Shown here: piece by piece, positions 9,340-17,354 of the stretch | Layout of the letters: each line of letters starts with the position of its first letter | Numbering within the stretch: the first letter of the stretch is position 1 | Source: Pseudomonas marvdashtae | GTDB lineage: Bacteria > Pseudomonadota > Gammaproteobacteria > Pseudomonadales > Pseudomonadaceae | DNA length: 64,000 nt | Assembly: GCF_014268655.2 (NCBI RefSeq) | Contig: NZ_JABWQX020000001.1 | Coordinates: 2,820,001 to 2,884,000 of the forward strand | Direction: 5' to 3' | Position numbers and translations under genes: made by a program | The notes under the pieces: model-generated | Databases searched by the model: none | Seen by the model: the letters and a program-made list of their open reading frames with translations, nothing else | Told to the model about the DNA's origin: nothing

Positions 9340-10359
9340 ATGTCCAAACGCATCGCCTTGGCCGCTGGCTTGCTGGCCGCCTGTACCTTCCAGGCCCAGG
9401 CCAATACTGAACTGACCGTATACACGGCCCTCGAGGTCGAGCAGCTCAAAGCCTACAAGCAAGCCTTCGAGCAGCAGAACCCGGAGATCGAGATCAAATG
9501 GGTGCGCGACTCCACCGGCATCGTCACCGCCAAGCTGCTGGCAGAGAAGGATCGCCCGCAAGCCGACGTGGTCTGGGGACTCGCCGGCTCCAGCCTGGCG
9601 ATTCTCAAGCAACAAGGTTTGCTCGATACCTACAGCCCGGCGAATCTTAACCAGATCGCCGCCAACTATCGGGATGCCGATACACCGCCGGCTTGGGTCG
9701 GCATGGACGTTTGGGCTGCCGCGATCTGTTTCAATACGGTGGAAGCGCAGAAGCAGGGGCTGCCCAAACCCACGCGCTGGGAAGACCTGGCGAACCCGGT
9801 GTACCAAGGCAAGATCGTCATGCCCAACCCGGCCTCGTCGGGCACCGGTTACCTGGATGTCAGCGCCTGGTTGCAAACCTTCGGCGAGGCCAAGGGCTGG
9901 GCCTACATGGACAAGTTGCACGCCAATATCGGCCAGTACACGCATTCCGGCTCCAAGCCCTGCAAGCTGGCGGCCGCCGGTGAGTTCCCTATCGGCATTT
10001 CGTTTGAATACCCGGCCATCCAGCTCAAGCGCAAAGGCGCGCCCCTGGACATCGTGCTGCCCGCTGAAGGCCTGGGCTGGGAAATCGAAGCCACCGCCAT
10101 CATCAAAGGCACCCGACACTTGGAAGCTGCCAGGAAACTCGCTGATTTCTCGGCTAGCCGCGAGGCCATGGAACTGTACAAAGCCAACTTCGCCGTCCTG
10201 GCACAACCGGGCATCGCCGAGCGTTTGCCGGAGCTGCCAGCGGACTACGAACAACGGCTGATACGCAACGATTTCGCCTGGGCATCGGAGAACCGCGACA
10301 GAGTGCTTGCCGAGTGGCGCAAGCGTTACGACGGCAAGTCAGAGCCCGTCGCCAAATAG
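9340..10359 (+). CDS. AEP ABC transporter substrate-binding protein (PhnS2-type)
   Basis: 339 residues: a Sec signal peptide ending QAQA|NT, then a class II periplasmic binding fold with ELTVYTALEVEQLKAYKQAF, DVVWGLAGSSLAIL and PNPASSGTGYLDVSAWL. These are typical of iron/AEP-type binding proteins (AfuA/PotD relatives). It follows phnX by 30 bases with GGAG upstream and matches the fused permease and ATPase earlier in the operon. It should capture AEP in the periplasm. Annotation as AEP-specific rests on context with phnX and the FAD enzyme rather than on a known ligand motif. Confidence 0.88.
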   Translation: MSKRIALAAGLLAACTFQAQANTELTVYTALEVEQLKAYKQAFEQQNPEIEIKWVRDSTGIVTAKLLAEKDRPQADVVWGLAGSSLAILKQQGLLDTYSPANLNQIAANYRDADTPPAWVGMDVWAAAICFNTVEAQKQGLPKPTRWEDLANPVYQGKIVMPNPASSGTGYLDVSAWLQTFGEAKGWAYMDKLHANIGQYTHSGSKPCKLAAAGEFPIGISFEYPAIQLKRKGAPLDIVLPAEGLGWEIEATAIIKGTRHLEAARKLADFSASREAMELYKANFAVLAQPGIAERLPELPADYEQRLIRNDFAWASENRDRVLAEWRKRYDGKSEPVAK

Positions 10360-10434
10360 CTTTCTGCAATGCCTGTCGCAGGCCCGGCGGTGTCGAGCGG
10401 GCCTCGTAATATCGATCGTTTTTAAGGAGTTTTC

Positions 10435-11592
10435 ATGTCTGAGCACGACTGCGATCTGCTGATCGTCGGCGCCGGCATTCTCGGGTTGGCCCACGCTTGG
10501 GCGGGTGCCAAGCGCGGCCTCAAGGTCAAGGTATTCGAGCGCAGCCATACGCCGCTCGGTGCCTCGATTCGCAACTTCGGCCAGGCTTTGGTCAGCGGCC
10601 AGGCGCCGGGCATCATGCTGGACCTGGCACGGGAGGCGAACGGTTTATGGAAGACCCTGGGGCAGGGGGCCGGGCTGCATATGCACCAACAAGGCTCGCT
10701 GTTGTTCGCCCGCACTGAAGTCGAAGAAGCGTTGCTCGAGGCCTTCGTGAACGGGCGGGGCGCGACGTTGGGTTATCGCACCCAACTGCTGCGTGGCGAG
10801 GCGCTGGCGGCACTCTATGACGGCCGTTTCGCCCATCATCGCGCGGCGCTGCTAGGCCTGGACGACCAGCAGTTGTATTCCCGCGAGGCGCTTACGCAGA
10901 TTGTCGATTACCTGGCCCGGGCCTTGGGTGTTGAATTCCACTTCTCGACGCTGGTGCGCGATGTTGAAAGCAACTGTGCGTTAACCAGTACCGGACGCTT
11001 TACCGCGCGGCACATTGTCGTGTGCTCAGGCCATGACTACCAGACGCTGCTGGCCGAGCAAATCGCCGCGCTAAAACCGCAGGTGTGCGGACTGCAAATG
11101 CTCCGCGTCCGCCCACGTCAGCCTTTGGCGTTGCAACATGCGTTGCTGACCGGACTGAGCTGCGTGCACTACGGCGCCTTCGCCGATCTGCCTGAAGCGC
11201 AGGCCATCCGCGCGCAGATCCGCACGAACCAACCGGAGTTGGAGACGCATGGCATCCATTTGCTCATCAGTCCCACACCGCACGGCGATCTGATCATTGG
11301 CGACTCCCATGTCTACGGCCGCGACATTTCGCCGTTCAACACCGAGCAGGTGGATCGGATTCTGATCGATCTTGCGCAAGATACCCTGGGCGGCGAAATC
11401 GAAGTACTGGAACGATGGCAAGGCGTGTATGGCGCGCGCGGACCTGGGCCGTTCAGCGTGCTCGCCGCCGCGCCGGGGGTTACCGCTGTGCTGATGCACA
11501 CCGGGTTGGGGATGAGCGTGGGCCTCGCGCTTGGCGAGCGCACTATCGCGGACTTGCTGGGTGAAGCCCGCCCGCACAGTTCGGCGGCTTGA
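10435..11592 (+). CDS. FAD-dependent amine oxidoreductase, AEP-cluster type (TIGR03364-like)
   Basis: 385-residue DAO-family flavoenzyme. The N-terminal dinucleotide motif is LLIVGAGILGLAHAWAGAKRG. SIRNFGQALVSGQAPG and a C-terminal LMHTGLGMSVGLALGERTIADL complete the fold. Members of this group sit recurrently in AEP clusters, and some related enzymes have been reported to oxidise AEP or N-methyl-AEP to phosphonoacetaldehyde (recalled, not checked). As no aminotransferase is present, this enzyme is the likely source of the PhnX substrate. It is last in the operon, 75 bases after the binding protein, with AAGGAG upstream. Confidence 0.87.
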   Translation: MSEHDCDLLIVGAGILGLAHAWAGAKRGLKVKVFERSHTPLGASIRNFGQALVSGQAPGIMLDLAREANGLWKTLGQGAGLHMHQQGSLLFARTEVEEALLEAFVNGRGATLGYRTQLLRGEALAALYDGRFAHHRAALLGLDDQQLYSREALTQIVDYLARALGVEFHFSTLVRDVESNCALTSTGRFTARHIVVCSGHDYQTLLAEQIAALKPQVCGLQMLRVRPRQPLALQHALLTGLSCVHYGAFADLPEAQAIRAQIRTNQPELETHGIHLLISPTPHGDLIIGDSHVYGRDISPFNTEQVDRILIDLAQDTLGGEIEVLERWQGVYGARGPGPFSVLAAAPGVTAVLMHTGLGMSVGLALGERTIADLLGEARPHSSAA

Positions 11593-11609
11593 TCTCAAGT
11601 GCGCTACAA

Positions 11610-11632
11610 GGGGGCCTCGTACAGCGGCCCCC
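11610..11632. terminator. Bidirectional terminator-like hairpin
   Basis: GGGGGCC (11610-11616) pairs with GGCCCCC (11626-11632) around a 9-base loop, between the convergent FAD-enzyme and ppk2 genes. There is no T-run. Confidence 0.5.
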
Positions 11633-11645
11633 AACGTGGCTCACT

Positions 11646-12563
11646 TCAATACACCTGGGGCACGATAAGTTCAGGTGGAGTGGGGCTTCGGGAATAGTCT
11701 TCTTGCCTGACGCGCTGCGGCAGTTCGATTACCGGCAGCTCAACCTCTTCATAGGCCATCTGCCCGAGAAGATGATTGATGCAGTTGAGCCTGGCTTTCT
11801 TTTTATCATCGGCCTGTACTACCCACCAAGGTGCTTCGGCAATGTGGGTGCGTTCAAGCATGATTTCCTTGGCCTTGGTATAGGCTTCCCACCGCCGGCG
11901 CGACTCCAAGTCCATGGGGCTGAGTTTCCACTGCTTGAGCGGATCATGGATGCGACTCAGAAAGCGCAGGTGCTGTTCCTGGTCGGAAATGGAGAACCAG
12001 TATTTGATCAATTGGATGCCGGAGCGGACGAGCATGCGTTCGAACTCCGGTACGGTACGGAAGAACTCTTCGTACTGATCTTCGTTGCAAAACCCCATCA
12101 CTTGTTCCACACCCGCACGGTTGTACCAGCTACGGTCGAACAGTACGATTTCGCCCGCCGCCGGCAGATGCGAGACGTAGCGCTGGAAGTACCATTGGGT
12201 ACGTTCGCGGTCGTTGGGGGCGGGCAGGGCGGCGACCCGGCAGACCCGAGGATTCAGGCGCTGGGTGATTCGCTTGATGACGCCGCCTTTGCCGGCGGCA
12301 TCCCGTCCTTCGAACAGAATGACGACTTTGTGGCCTGTCTTGACCACCCAGCTTTGCAGCTTGACCAGTTCGCCTTGCAGGCGGAACAGTTCGCTGAAAT
12401 ATAGCCTGCGAGCATCCTTCTCTGTGCCTTCCGTTACGTGCTCGTCGAAGAGCGCATTCAGGTCATGCCCGTCTTCGGATAATTCCAGTTCCAGCTCTTC
12501 ATCACTGTGATCAAGCAGCTCACGGTGGATGCGCTGTATCAAGGTGTCTGGTGCAGAGGACAT
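11646..12563 (-). CDS. ppk2: Polyphosphate kinase 2
   Basis: 305 residues; transfers phosphate between polyphosphate and nucleotides in the cytoplasm. Walker A GRDAAGKGGVIKRI, Walker B FDRSWYNRAGVEQVMGFC, and the lid region SRIHDPLKQWKLSPMDLESR are all intact, giving a one-domain PPK2. The N-terminal 60 residues are acidic (EELELELSEDGHD). It is monocistronic and divergent from pstS. A Pho-box-like 11-bp direct repeat lies 46-63 bases upstream, so it may be induced by phosphate limitation. PPK2 class (ADP- or AMP-preferring) is not decided here. Confidence 0.95.
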   Translation of the reverse strand: MSSAPDTLIQRIHRELLDHSDEELELELSEDGHDLNALFDEHVTEGTEKDARRLYFSELFRLQGELVKLQSWVVKTGHKVVILFEGRDAAGKGGVIKRITQRLNPRVCRVAALPAPNDRERTQWYFQRYVSHLPAAGEIVLFDRSWYNRAGVEQVMGFCNEDQYEEFFRTVPEFERMLVRSGIQLIKYWFSISDQEQHLRFLSRIHDPLKQWKLSPMDLESRRRWEAYTKAKEIMLERTHIAEAPWWVVQADDKKKARLNCINHLLGQMAYEEVELPVIELPQRVRQEDYSRSPTPPELIVPQVY

Positions 12564-12608
12564 AGAAGGGGCTCGCGGAGTGAGGATGGCAAAGTGTTAG
12601 GCGTAATT

Positions 12609-12626
12609 TGTTACGAGCCCATTACA
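12609..12626 (-). promoter_or_regulatory. Candidate Pho box for ppk2
   Basis: On the minus strand TGTAATGGGCT is followed by CGTAACA, giving two GTAA-type half-sites 11 bp apart as in PhoB-binding direct repeats. It lies 46-63 bases upstream of the ppk2 start. Confidence 0.4.
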
Positions 12627-12679
12627 TCGAACTGCTTTGCTGCGGTTACAGGAGGATAACCGTGCTGCTTGCCATTGAG

Positions 12680-12697
12680 CCTTCATGAAAACGTAAC
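12680..12697 (+). promoter_or_regulatory. Candidate Pho box for pstS
   Basis: CCTTCATGAAAA followed by CGTAAC has 11-bp-spaced half-sites resembling the Pho box (CTGTCAT-type then CGTAACA-type). It sits 47-65 bases upstream of the pstS ATG, a suitable activator position. Confidence 0.45.
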
Positions 12698-12744
12698 AAA
12701 ACTGCTGCAGAGTTCGGGAGCCCGTAATCACAAGGTGTCCCTTA

Positions 12745-13776
12745 ATGAAAAGTTTGATGAAGTCTGCTGCGCTCGCCATTGCGGTTTCTCTTTGTGCCAC
12801 CTCGGCGTCCTTCGCAGCAGAGAATGTCCGTCTGACAGGTTCCGGGGCGAGTTTCCCTGCACCGATCTACCTCACCTGGTTCAAGGATTTCAGCAAGAAG
12901 TCCGACAGTGTCACCGTTGATTACCAATCCAAGGGCAGTGGCGCGGGCGTACAGGATTTCCTGAACAAAACCGTCGACTTCGCCGCCAGTGACTCGGCAA
13001 TGAAAGATGAAGATATCGCCAAGGTCGCCGAAGGCGTGCAGTTGCTGCCGATGACCGCTGGGGAAATCGTGCTGGCCTATAACCTGCCGGGCAATCCCAA
13101 GGGTCTCAAGCTGCCACGCGACGTGTACTCGAACATTTTCCTGGGCAAGATCACGCGCTGGAACGATCCACAGATTGTGGCTGCCAACCCGGACCTGAAA
13201 CTGTCCGATACACCGATCACCGTCGTTGTACGTGCTGACTCCAGCGGTACGACCGCCGTGTTCACCAAACACCTGGCGACCATCAATCCAGAGTTCAAGC
13301 AGGCGCTGGGCGAGGGCAACACCGTCAACTGGCCGGCCAGTGACAAGTTCATCAAGTCGCCGAAGAACGATGGCGTCACCGCAACTGTGCGCCAGACCCC
13401 GGGCGCGATTGGCTACATCGAATACGGCTTCGCCAAGCTCGCCAAGGTTGACTTTGCCCAACTGCAGAACAAGGCCGGCAAGTACGTCGTGCCAAACGCC
13501 GAAAGCGGTGCCGAGGCCCTGGCTGCGGTGAAGATGCCGGAAAACCTGGTGGCCTGGCTGCCGGATCCGGACGGTGCCAAGTCGTACCCGATCACGTCCT
13601 ACACCTGGATGATCTTCCGCAAGGATAACGGCAATCCGGCCAAGGCCAAGGCCATGCGTGAAATGGTCGAATACAGCCTGACCGAAGGCCAGAAGATTGC
13701 CGATTCGATGGGTTATATCCCCTTGCCACAATCGGTTGTCGAGCAGGTTCGCAAAGCGTCCGCCAACATCCAGTAA
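12745..13776 (+). CDS. pstS: Phosphate ABC transporter substrate-binding protein PstS
   Basis: 343 residues. A signal peptide (MKSLMKSAALAIAVSLCA, then TSASFA|AEN) precedes the PstS fold. LTGSGASFPAPIYLTWF and YQSKGSGAGVQDF carry the phosphate loop, and RADSSGTTAVFTKHL and QTPGAIGYIEYG are further hallmarks. It binds free phosphate in the periplasm and delivers it to PstCA. It is the first gene of pstSCAB, preceded by a Pho-box candidate. The 72-base gap to pstC is long for this operon and may hold a processing or attenuation point, which would allow PstS to exceed the membrane parts. Confidence 0.96.
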   Translation: MKSLMKSAALAIAVSLCATSASFAAENVRLTGSGASFPAPIYLTWFKDFSKKSDSVTVDYQSKGSGAGVQDFLNKTVDFAASDSAMKDEDIAKVAEGVQLLPMTAGEIVLAYNLPGNPKGLKLPRDVYSNIFLGKITRWNDPQIVAANPDLKLSDTPITVVVRADSSGTTAVFTKHLATINPEFKQALGEGNTVNWPASDKFIKSPKNDGVTATVRQTPGAIGYIEYGFAKLAKVDFAQLQNKAGKYVVPNAESGAEALAAVKMPENLVAWLPDPDGAKSYPITSYTWMIFRKDNGNPAKAKAMREMVEYSLTEGQKIADSMGYIPLPQSVVEQVRKASANIQ

Positions 13777-13848
13777 TGCCGTGAGGTCTCTCTCGGTGTT
13801 GCTCTTAGCATGCCGGGGGAGTTATCCCCCTTGTTCCGGACTTAGCCA

Positions 13849-14814
13849 ATGAACAAACCTTTTGTCGTACCGGTTAATCCGGACTCCGCCTGCCAACCAC
13901 CCTCGACGAAGGACTTCCTGGTTGATCGCACGTTTCGTGCGCTTGCGCGCATCGGGGTGGTCCTGATTCTGGCGCTGGTGTTTGCACTGGTATTCGAGGT
14001 GGGACGCAAGGCGCTTCCTGGCATGGAGAAACATGGTTTCGACGTGCTCTTGGGGAGTGTCTGGGACGTTAACCAAGGTAAGTACGGCATCCTGCCGGCT
14101 ATCTGGGGCACGCTCTACAGCGCCCTGATCGCATTGTTGATCGCAGGCTTTTTCGGCGTCAGCATGGCGATCTTCCTGACCCAGGACTTCCTGCCGCCCA
14201 AGCTTGCCGCGATCTTCCGCACCATTGTCGAATTGCTCGCGGCCATTCCAAGCGTTGTCTATGGCCTGTGGGGGATCTACGTGGTGATCCCGGCGATTCG
14301 TCCGCTGACGACCTGGTTGAACAGCGAGCTCGGCTGGGTGCCTTTTTTCGGTACATCCCTGAGCGGGCCAGGGCTGCTCCCTGCGGCGCTGGTGCTTGCC
14401 ATCATGATTCTGCCGACCATTGCCGCCGTTTCCCAGGATGCTCTCACGGCCGTACCGATGAAAACCAAGCAGGCCGCCTATGGCATGGGGACTACCCATT
14501 GGGAAGCGATTCTCAAGGTGATGGTGCCGTCCGCCGCCACCGGCATTTTCGGCTCTCTGGTTCTCGGCTTGGGGCGCGCGTTGGGTGAAACCATGGCGCT
14601 GGCCATGCTGGTAGGCAATGCGAACAACATCTCCCTCTCGCTGTTCGCGCCGGCCAACACACTGGCGGCCTTGCTCGCGCTGAACTTCCCGGAAGCCGGG
14701 CCGAACGAGATCGAGGTGTTGATGTATGCCGCACTGGTGCTGATGTTAATCACCCTGATCGTGAACGTCTTCGGCTCCTTGATCATGATGTATGCCCAAC
14801 GGGGAAATAGGTGA
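13849..14814 (+). CDS. pstC: Phosphate ABC transporter permease PstC
   Basis: 321-residue permease with about six membrane helices, beginning RIGVVLILALVFALVFEVG. Family signatures include IPSVVYGLWGIYVVIPAIRP, GTTHWEAILKVMVPSAATGI and GLGRALGETMAL (EAA loop). It pairs with PstA to form the phosphate channel. The stop TGA 14812-14814 shares its last base with the pstA ATG, indicating translational coupling. Confidence 0.95.
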   Translation: MNKPFVVPVNPDSACQPPSTKDFLVDRTFRALARIGVVLILALVFALVFEVGRKALPGMEKHGFDVLLGSVWDVNQGKYGILPAIWGTLYSALIALLIAGFFGVSMAIFLTQDFLPPKLAAIFRTIVELLAAIPSVVYGLWGIYVVIPAIRPLTTWLNSELGWVPFFGTSLSGPGLLPAALVLAIMILPTIAAVSQDALTAVPMKTKQAAYGMGTTHWEAILKVMVPSAATGIFGSLVLGLGRALGETMALAMLVGNANNISLSLFAPANTLAALLALNFPEAGPNEIEVLMYAALVLMLITLIVNVFGSLIMMYAQRGNR

Positions 14815-15725
14815 TGACTGATCTCTCTGCTGCAACAGACTTGACCGCTCCTGCAGGCGCGATGCCCAGCCTGCAGCGCAAGTTCGAGGGCCGCGCCCTG
14901 CGCAGCCTGATCCTGACCACGCTGGTCTGGACGGGTGCGCTACTGGCCAGCGTGCCGCTGATTTCCGTGCTCTACATGCTGATCACCCGCGGTGGCGCTC
15001 GCCTGAACCTGGAAGTCTTTACCGAACTGCCGCCAACAGGCTTCGAGATGGGCGGGGGCTTCGGCAACGCCATGGCGGGTACCTTCGTGATGGTCGGTAT
15101 CGCAGCGGCAATCGCGGTGCCGGTCGGCATCATGGCGGCGATCTTCCTGGCTGAACTGGGGCCGGACAGCAAACTGGCGAACGCCTCGCGTTTTGCCGCC
15201 AAGATGCTTACGGGCCTGCCTTCGATCCTGGCCGGGGTTTTCGCTTATGCCTTGGTGGTGATGACCACCGGTACTTATTCGGCACCGGCGGGTGGCGTAG
15301 CGCTGGCGGTACTGATGCTACCGATCGTCGTGCTGACGGCGGAAGAATCGATGCGCATGGTGCCCAAGATCATGAAGGATGCCGCCTACGGCATGGGCTG
15401 CACCCGCTCACAGGTGATCTGGAAAATCGTCTTGCCTACCGGCATGCCGGCAATCCTGACCGGCGTCATGCTGGCCGTGGCACGTGCCGCGGGCGAGACG
15501 GCACCGTTGTTGTTCACCGCGCTGTTCAGCAACTACTGGATCTATCACCAAGGCAGTCTTGAGGTGATGAACCCGACTGCATCGCTTGCAGTGTTGATCT
15601 ACAACTTCTCCGGCATGCCTTTCGATAACCAGCTCGAGCTCGCATGGGCGGCCTCGTTGGTGCTGGTGATGATTGTGCTGTTCGTGAACATCATCAGCCG
15701 CATTTTCGGCAAGCCTAAGTATTAA
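14814..15725 (+). CDS. pstA: Phosphate ABC transporter permease PstA
   Basis: 303-residue permease partner of PstC with about six helices. Family motifs seen are FLAELGPDSKLANASRFAAK, LTGLPSILAGVFAYALVVM, DAAYGMGCTRSQVIWKIVL and ARAAGETAPLLFTALF. ATG 14814 is chosen over GTG 14811 because it overlaps the pstC stop as TGATG. It is followed after 18 bases by pstB. Confidence 0.95.
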   Translation: MTDLSAATDLTAPAGAMPSLQRKFEGRALRSLILTTLVWTGALLASVPLISVLYMLITRGGARLNLEVFTELPPTGFEMGGGFGNAMAGTFVMVGIAAAIAVPVGIMAAIFLAELGPDSKLANASRFAAKMLTGLPSILAGVFAYALVVMTTGTYSAPAGGVALAVLMLPIVVLTAEESMRMVPKIMKDAAYGMGCTRSQVIWKIVLPTGMPAILTGVMLAVARAAGETAPLLFTALFSNYWIYHQGSLEVMNPTASLAVLIYNFSGMPFDNQLELAWAASLVLVMIVLFVNIISRIFGKPKY

Positions 15726-15743
15726 GAACGGGAGCATCTGATT

Positions 15744-16562
15744 TTGAACGTATCCACTGCGCAAATAGCCGCTCCGTTTGTCACCCAGGCGCCTGTAGTC
15801 ATGGACTGCAAACTGGACAAGATTTTCTACGGGAACTTCATGGCGGTACGTGACAGCCATGTGCCGATCGAGAAGAACAAGATCACCGGATTCATCGGTC
15901 CTTCCGGCTGTGGCAAGAGCACTGTGCTGCGCAGCCTCAACCGGATGAATGACCTGGTGAAGGGGTTTCGTTTCGAAGGGCACGTACATTTCCTCGGACA
16001 GGACGTCTACGGCAAGGGCGTCGATCCCGTGGTCGTGCGCCGCTACATCGGCATGGTGTTCCAGCAGCCGAACCCGTTTTCGATGAGCATCTTCGACAAC
16101 GTCGCGTTTGGCCTGCGCCTCAATCGCTACAAGGGCGATATCGGTGATCGGGTCAAGCACGCGCTGCAAGGCGCCGCGCTGTGGGATGAGGTCAAGGACA
16201 AGCTCAAGGTCAGCGGCCTGTCGCTCTCCGGTGGCCAGCAACAACGTCTGTGCATTGCCCGCGCCATCGCCACCGAGCCGGAAGTATTGCTGCTGGATGA
16301 GCCGTGTTCGGCGCTCGATCCGATCGCTACCCGGCGGGTCGAGGAGTTGATGGTCGAGTTGAAGAAGGACTACACCATCGCGCTGGTGACCCACAACATG
16401 CAGCAAGCCATCCGTGTCGCTGACACCACGGCGTTTTTCTCCGTGGATATTTCCCAGGGCACGCGCACCGGCTATCTGGTCGAGATGGGCCCGACGACGC
16501 AGATTTTCGATAACCCGCGTGAACAGATGACCGGGGATTACATCAGCGGTAAGTTCAGCTAA
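15744..16562 (+). CDS. pstB: Phosphate ABC transporter ATP-binding protein PstB
   Basis: 272-residue ATPase. Walker [22 protein letters not shown]-loop [10 protein letters not shown], signature [16 protein letters not shown], Walker [14 protein letters not shown] and H-loop LVTHNMQQA are all intact. It probably starts at TTG 15744, with GGGAG about ten bases upstream; ATG 15801 is a poorer alternative because no Shine-Dalgarno precedes it. No phoU follows, unlike the standard pstSCAB-phoU arrangement, so this may be a second Pst system of the genome. The next gene encodes a Fic-like protein. Confidence 0.94.
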   Translation: MNVSTAQIAAPFVTQAPVVMDCKLDKIFYGNFMAVRDSHVPIEKNKITGFIGPSGCGKSTVLRSLNRMNDLVKGFRFEGHVHFLGQDVYGKGVDPVVVRRYIGMVFQQPNPFSMSIFDNVAFGLRLNRYKGDIGDRVKHALQGAALWDEVKDKLKVSGLSLSGGQQQRLCIARAIATEPEVLLLDEPCSALDPIATRRVEELMVELKKDYTIALVTHNMQQAIRVADTTAFFSVDISQGTRTGYLVEMGPTTQIFDNPREQMTGDYISGKFS

Positions 16563-16597
16563 GCAACACGCCCGGTCAAGGCCGTATACCTGCAGAA

Positions 16598-16613
16598 GCC
16601 AAATGGATTTGGC
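16598..16613 (+). other. Intercistronic hairpin after pstB
   Basis: GCCAAA, loop TGGA, TTTGGC lies 36 bases after the pstB stop and 43 before the Fic-like start. With no T-run it could be an mRNA-stabilising or partial-termination structure separating pst from the two downstream genes. Confidence 0.35.
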
Positions 16614-16655
16614 GGGCATCCGGTAGACATTTACCCGCGTTACCAAGGAGTACTA

Positions 16656-17354
16656 ATGCCCGCGACGCATCGGCTTGATTTGCCAGCAATTGAACGCGCA
16701 CTGCGTGAAGTACAGAGCCGCTTCGCCGAACTTAGCCGGCATTTCACGGAGCCCCGAGACCCCCTGACCGACGAAGTGCTGCACAATGTGCTTGAAGGTT
16801 ACGCATTGGTTGATGAGTATGTTGCCCGCGGCGTTGACCTGTTCGATCTTCAGCAACTGAACCTGATGCTGGAGATCAATGCCACGGTACTCTGTGGCCG
16901 CGACCCGGCACGCCGTTTGGAATATGCCCAGCACCTGGCAGCGACCGAGGAGCATTTCTTCAACAACGTTGAAGGAGGCATCAAGGATTTGTTCAATTGG
17001 TACTGCGCGTATCGCAGCGAATCAGTCTGGAAACGTGCGGCTGGCGTCTATGTCCGCATCCTCAGCAAGCCGCAGTTGTTCATTGAGGGTAACAACCGCA
17101 GTGGGTCGCTGATCGTCAGCTATTTGCTCATGCGCGCTGGATTGCCTCCTTTCGTGCTGACGCTGGAGAATGCCCAGGGCTACTTCAACCCGTCCTCGGT
17201 CATACGCAACTCGGCCAAGCATGGCGTCAAGGCATTGTACGAATTGCCCAAGATCAAGAAAAAATACGCAGCTTTTTTAGAAGAACAGGCACCTGATCCG
17301 ATGAAGTTTTTTCTCAAAGGCAAGTCTTTGCCCCTTTATCAAGGTGGTCATTGA
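16656..17354 (+). CDS. Degenerate Fic-fold protein linked to pst
   Basis: 232 residues, start ATG behind AAGGAG. Residues about 100-175 follow the Fic core: a helix (IKDLFNWYCAYR), WKRAAGVYVRILS, then QLFIEGNNRSGSLIVSYLLM and RAGLPPFVLT. The usual Fic motif HPFx(D/E)GNGRxxR is degenerate: the catalytic His position reads Q, the Gly after GN is Asn, and the last Arg is Ser. Fic enzymes transfer AMP, phosphate or phosphocholine to proteins; this one may be inactive, altered, or only nucleotide-binding. Its stop overlaps the next gene's ATG. No inhibitory helix motif was recognised. Function unknown. Confidence 0.72.
   Translation: MPATHRLDLPAIERALREVQSRFAELSRHFTEPRDPLTDEVLHNVLEGYALVDEYVARGVDLFDLQQLNLMLEINATVLCGRDPARRLEYAQHLAATEEHFFNNVEGGIKDLFNWYCAYRSESVWKRAAGVYVRILSKPQLFIEGNNRSGSLIVSYLLMRAGLPPFVLTLENAQGYFNPSSVIRNSAKHGVKALYELPKIKKKYAAFLEEQAPDPMKFFLKGKSLPLYQGGH

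Noticed and set aside
8272-10254. A 660-codon minus-strand open frame across phnX and the AEP-binding protein
   Set aside because: Both plus-strand genes have clear motifs and Shine-Dalgarno sequences; the antisense product has no recognisable fold.
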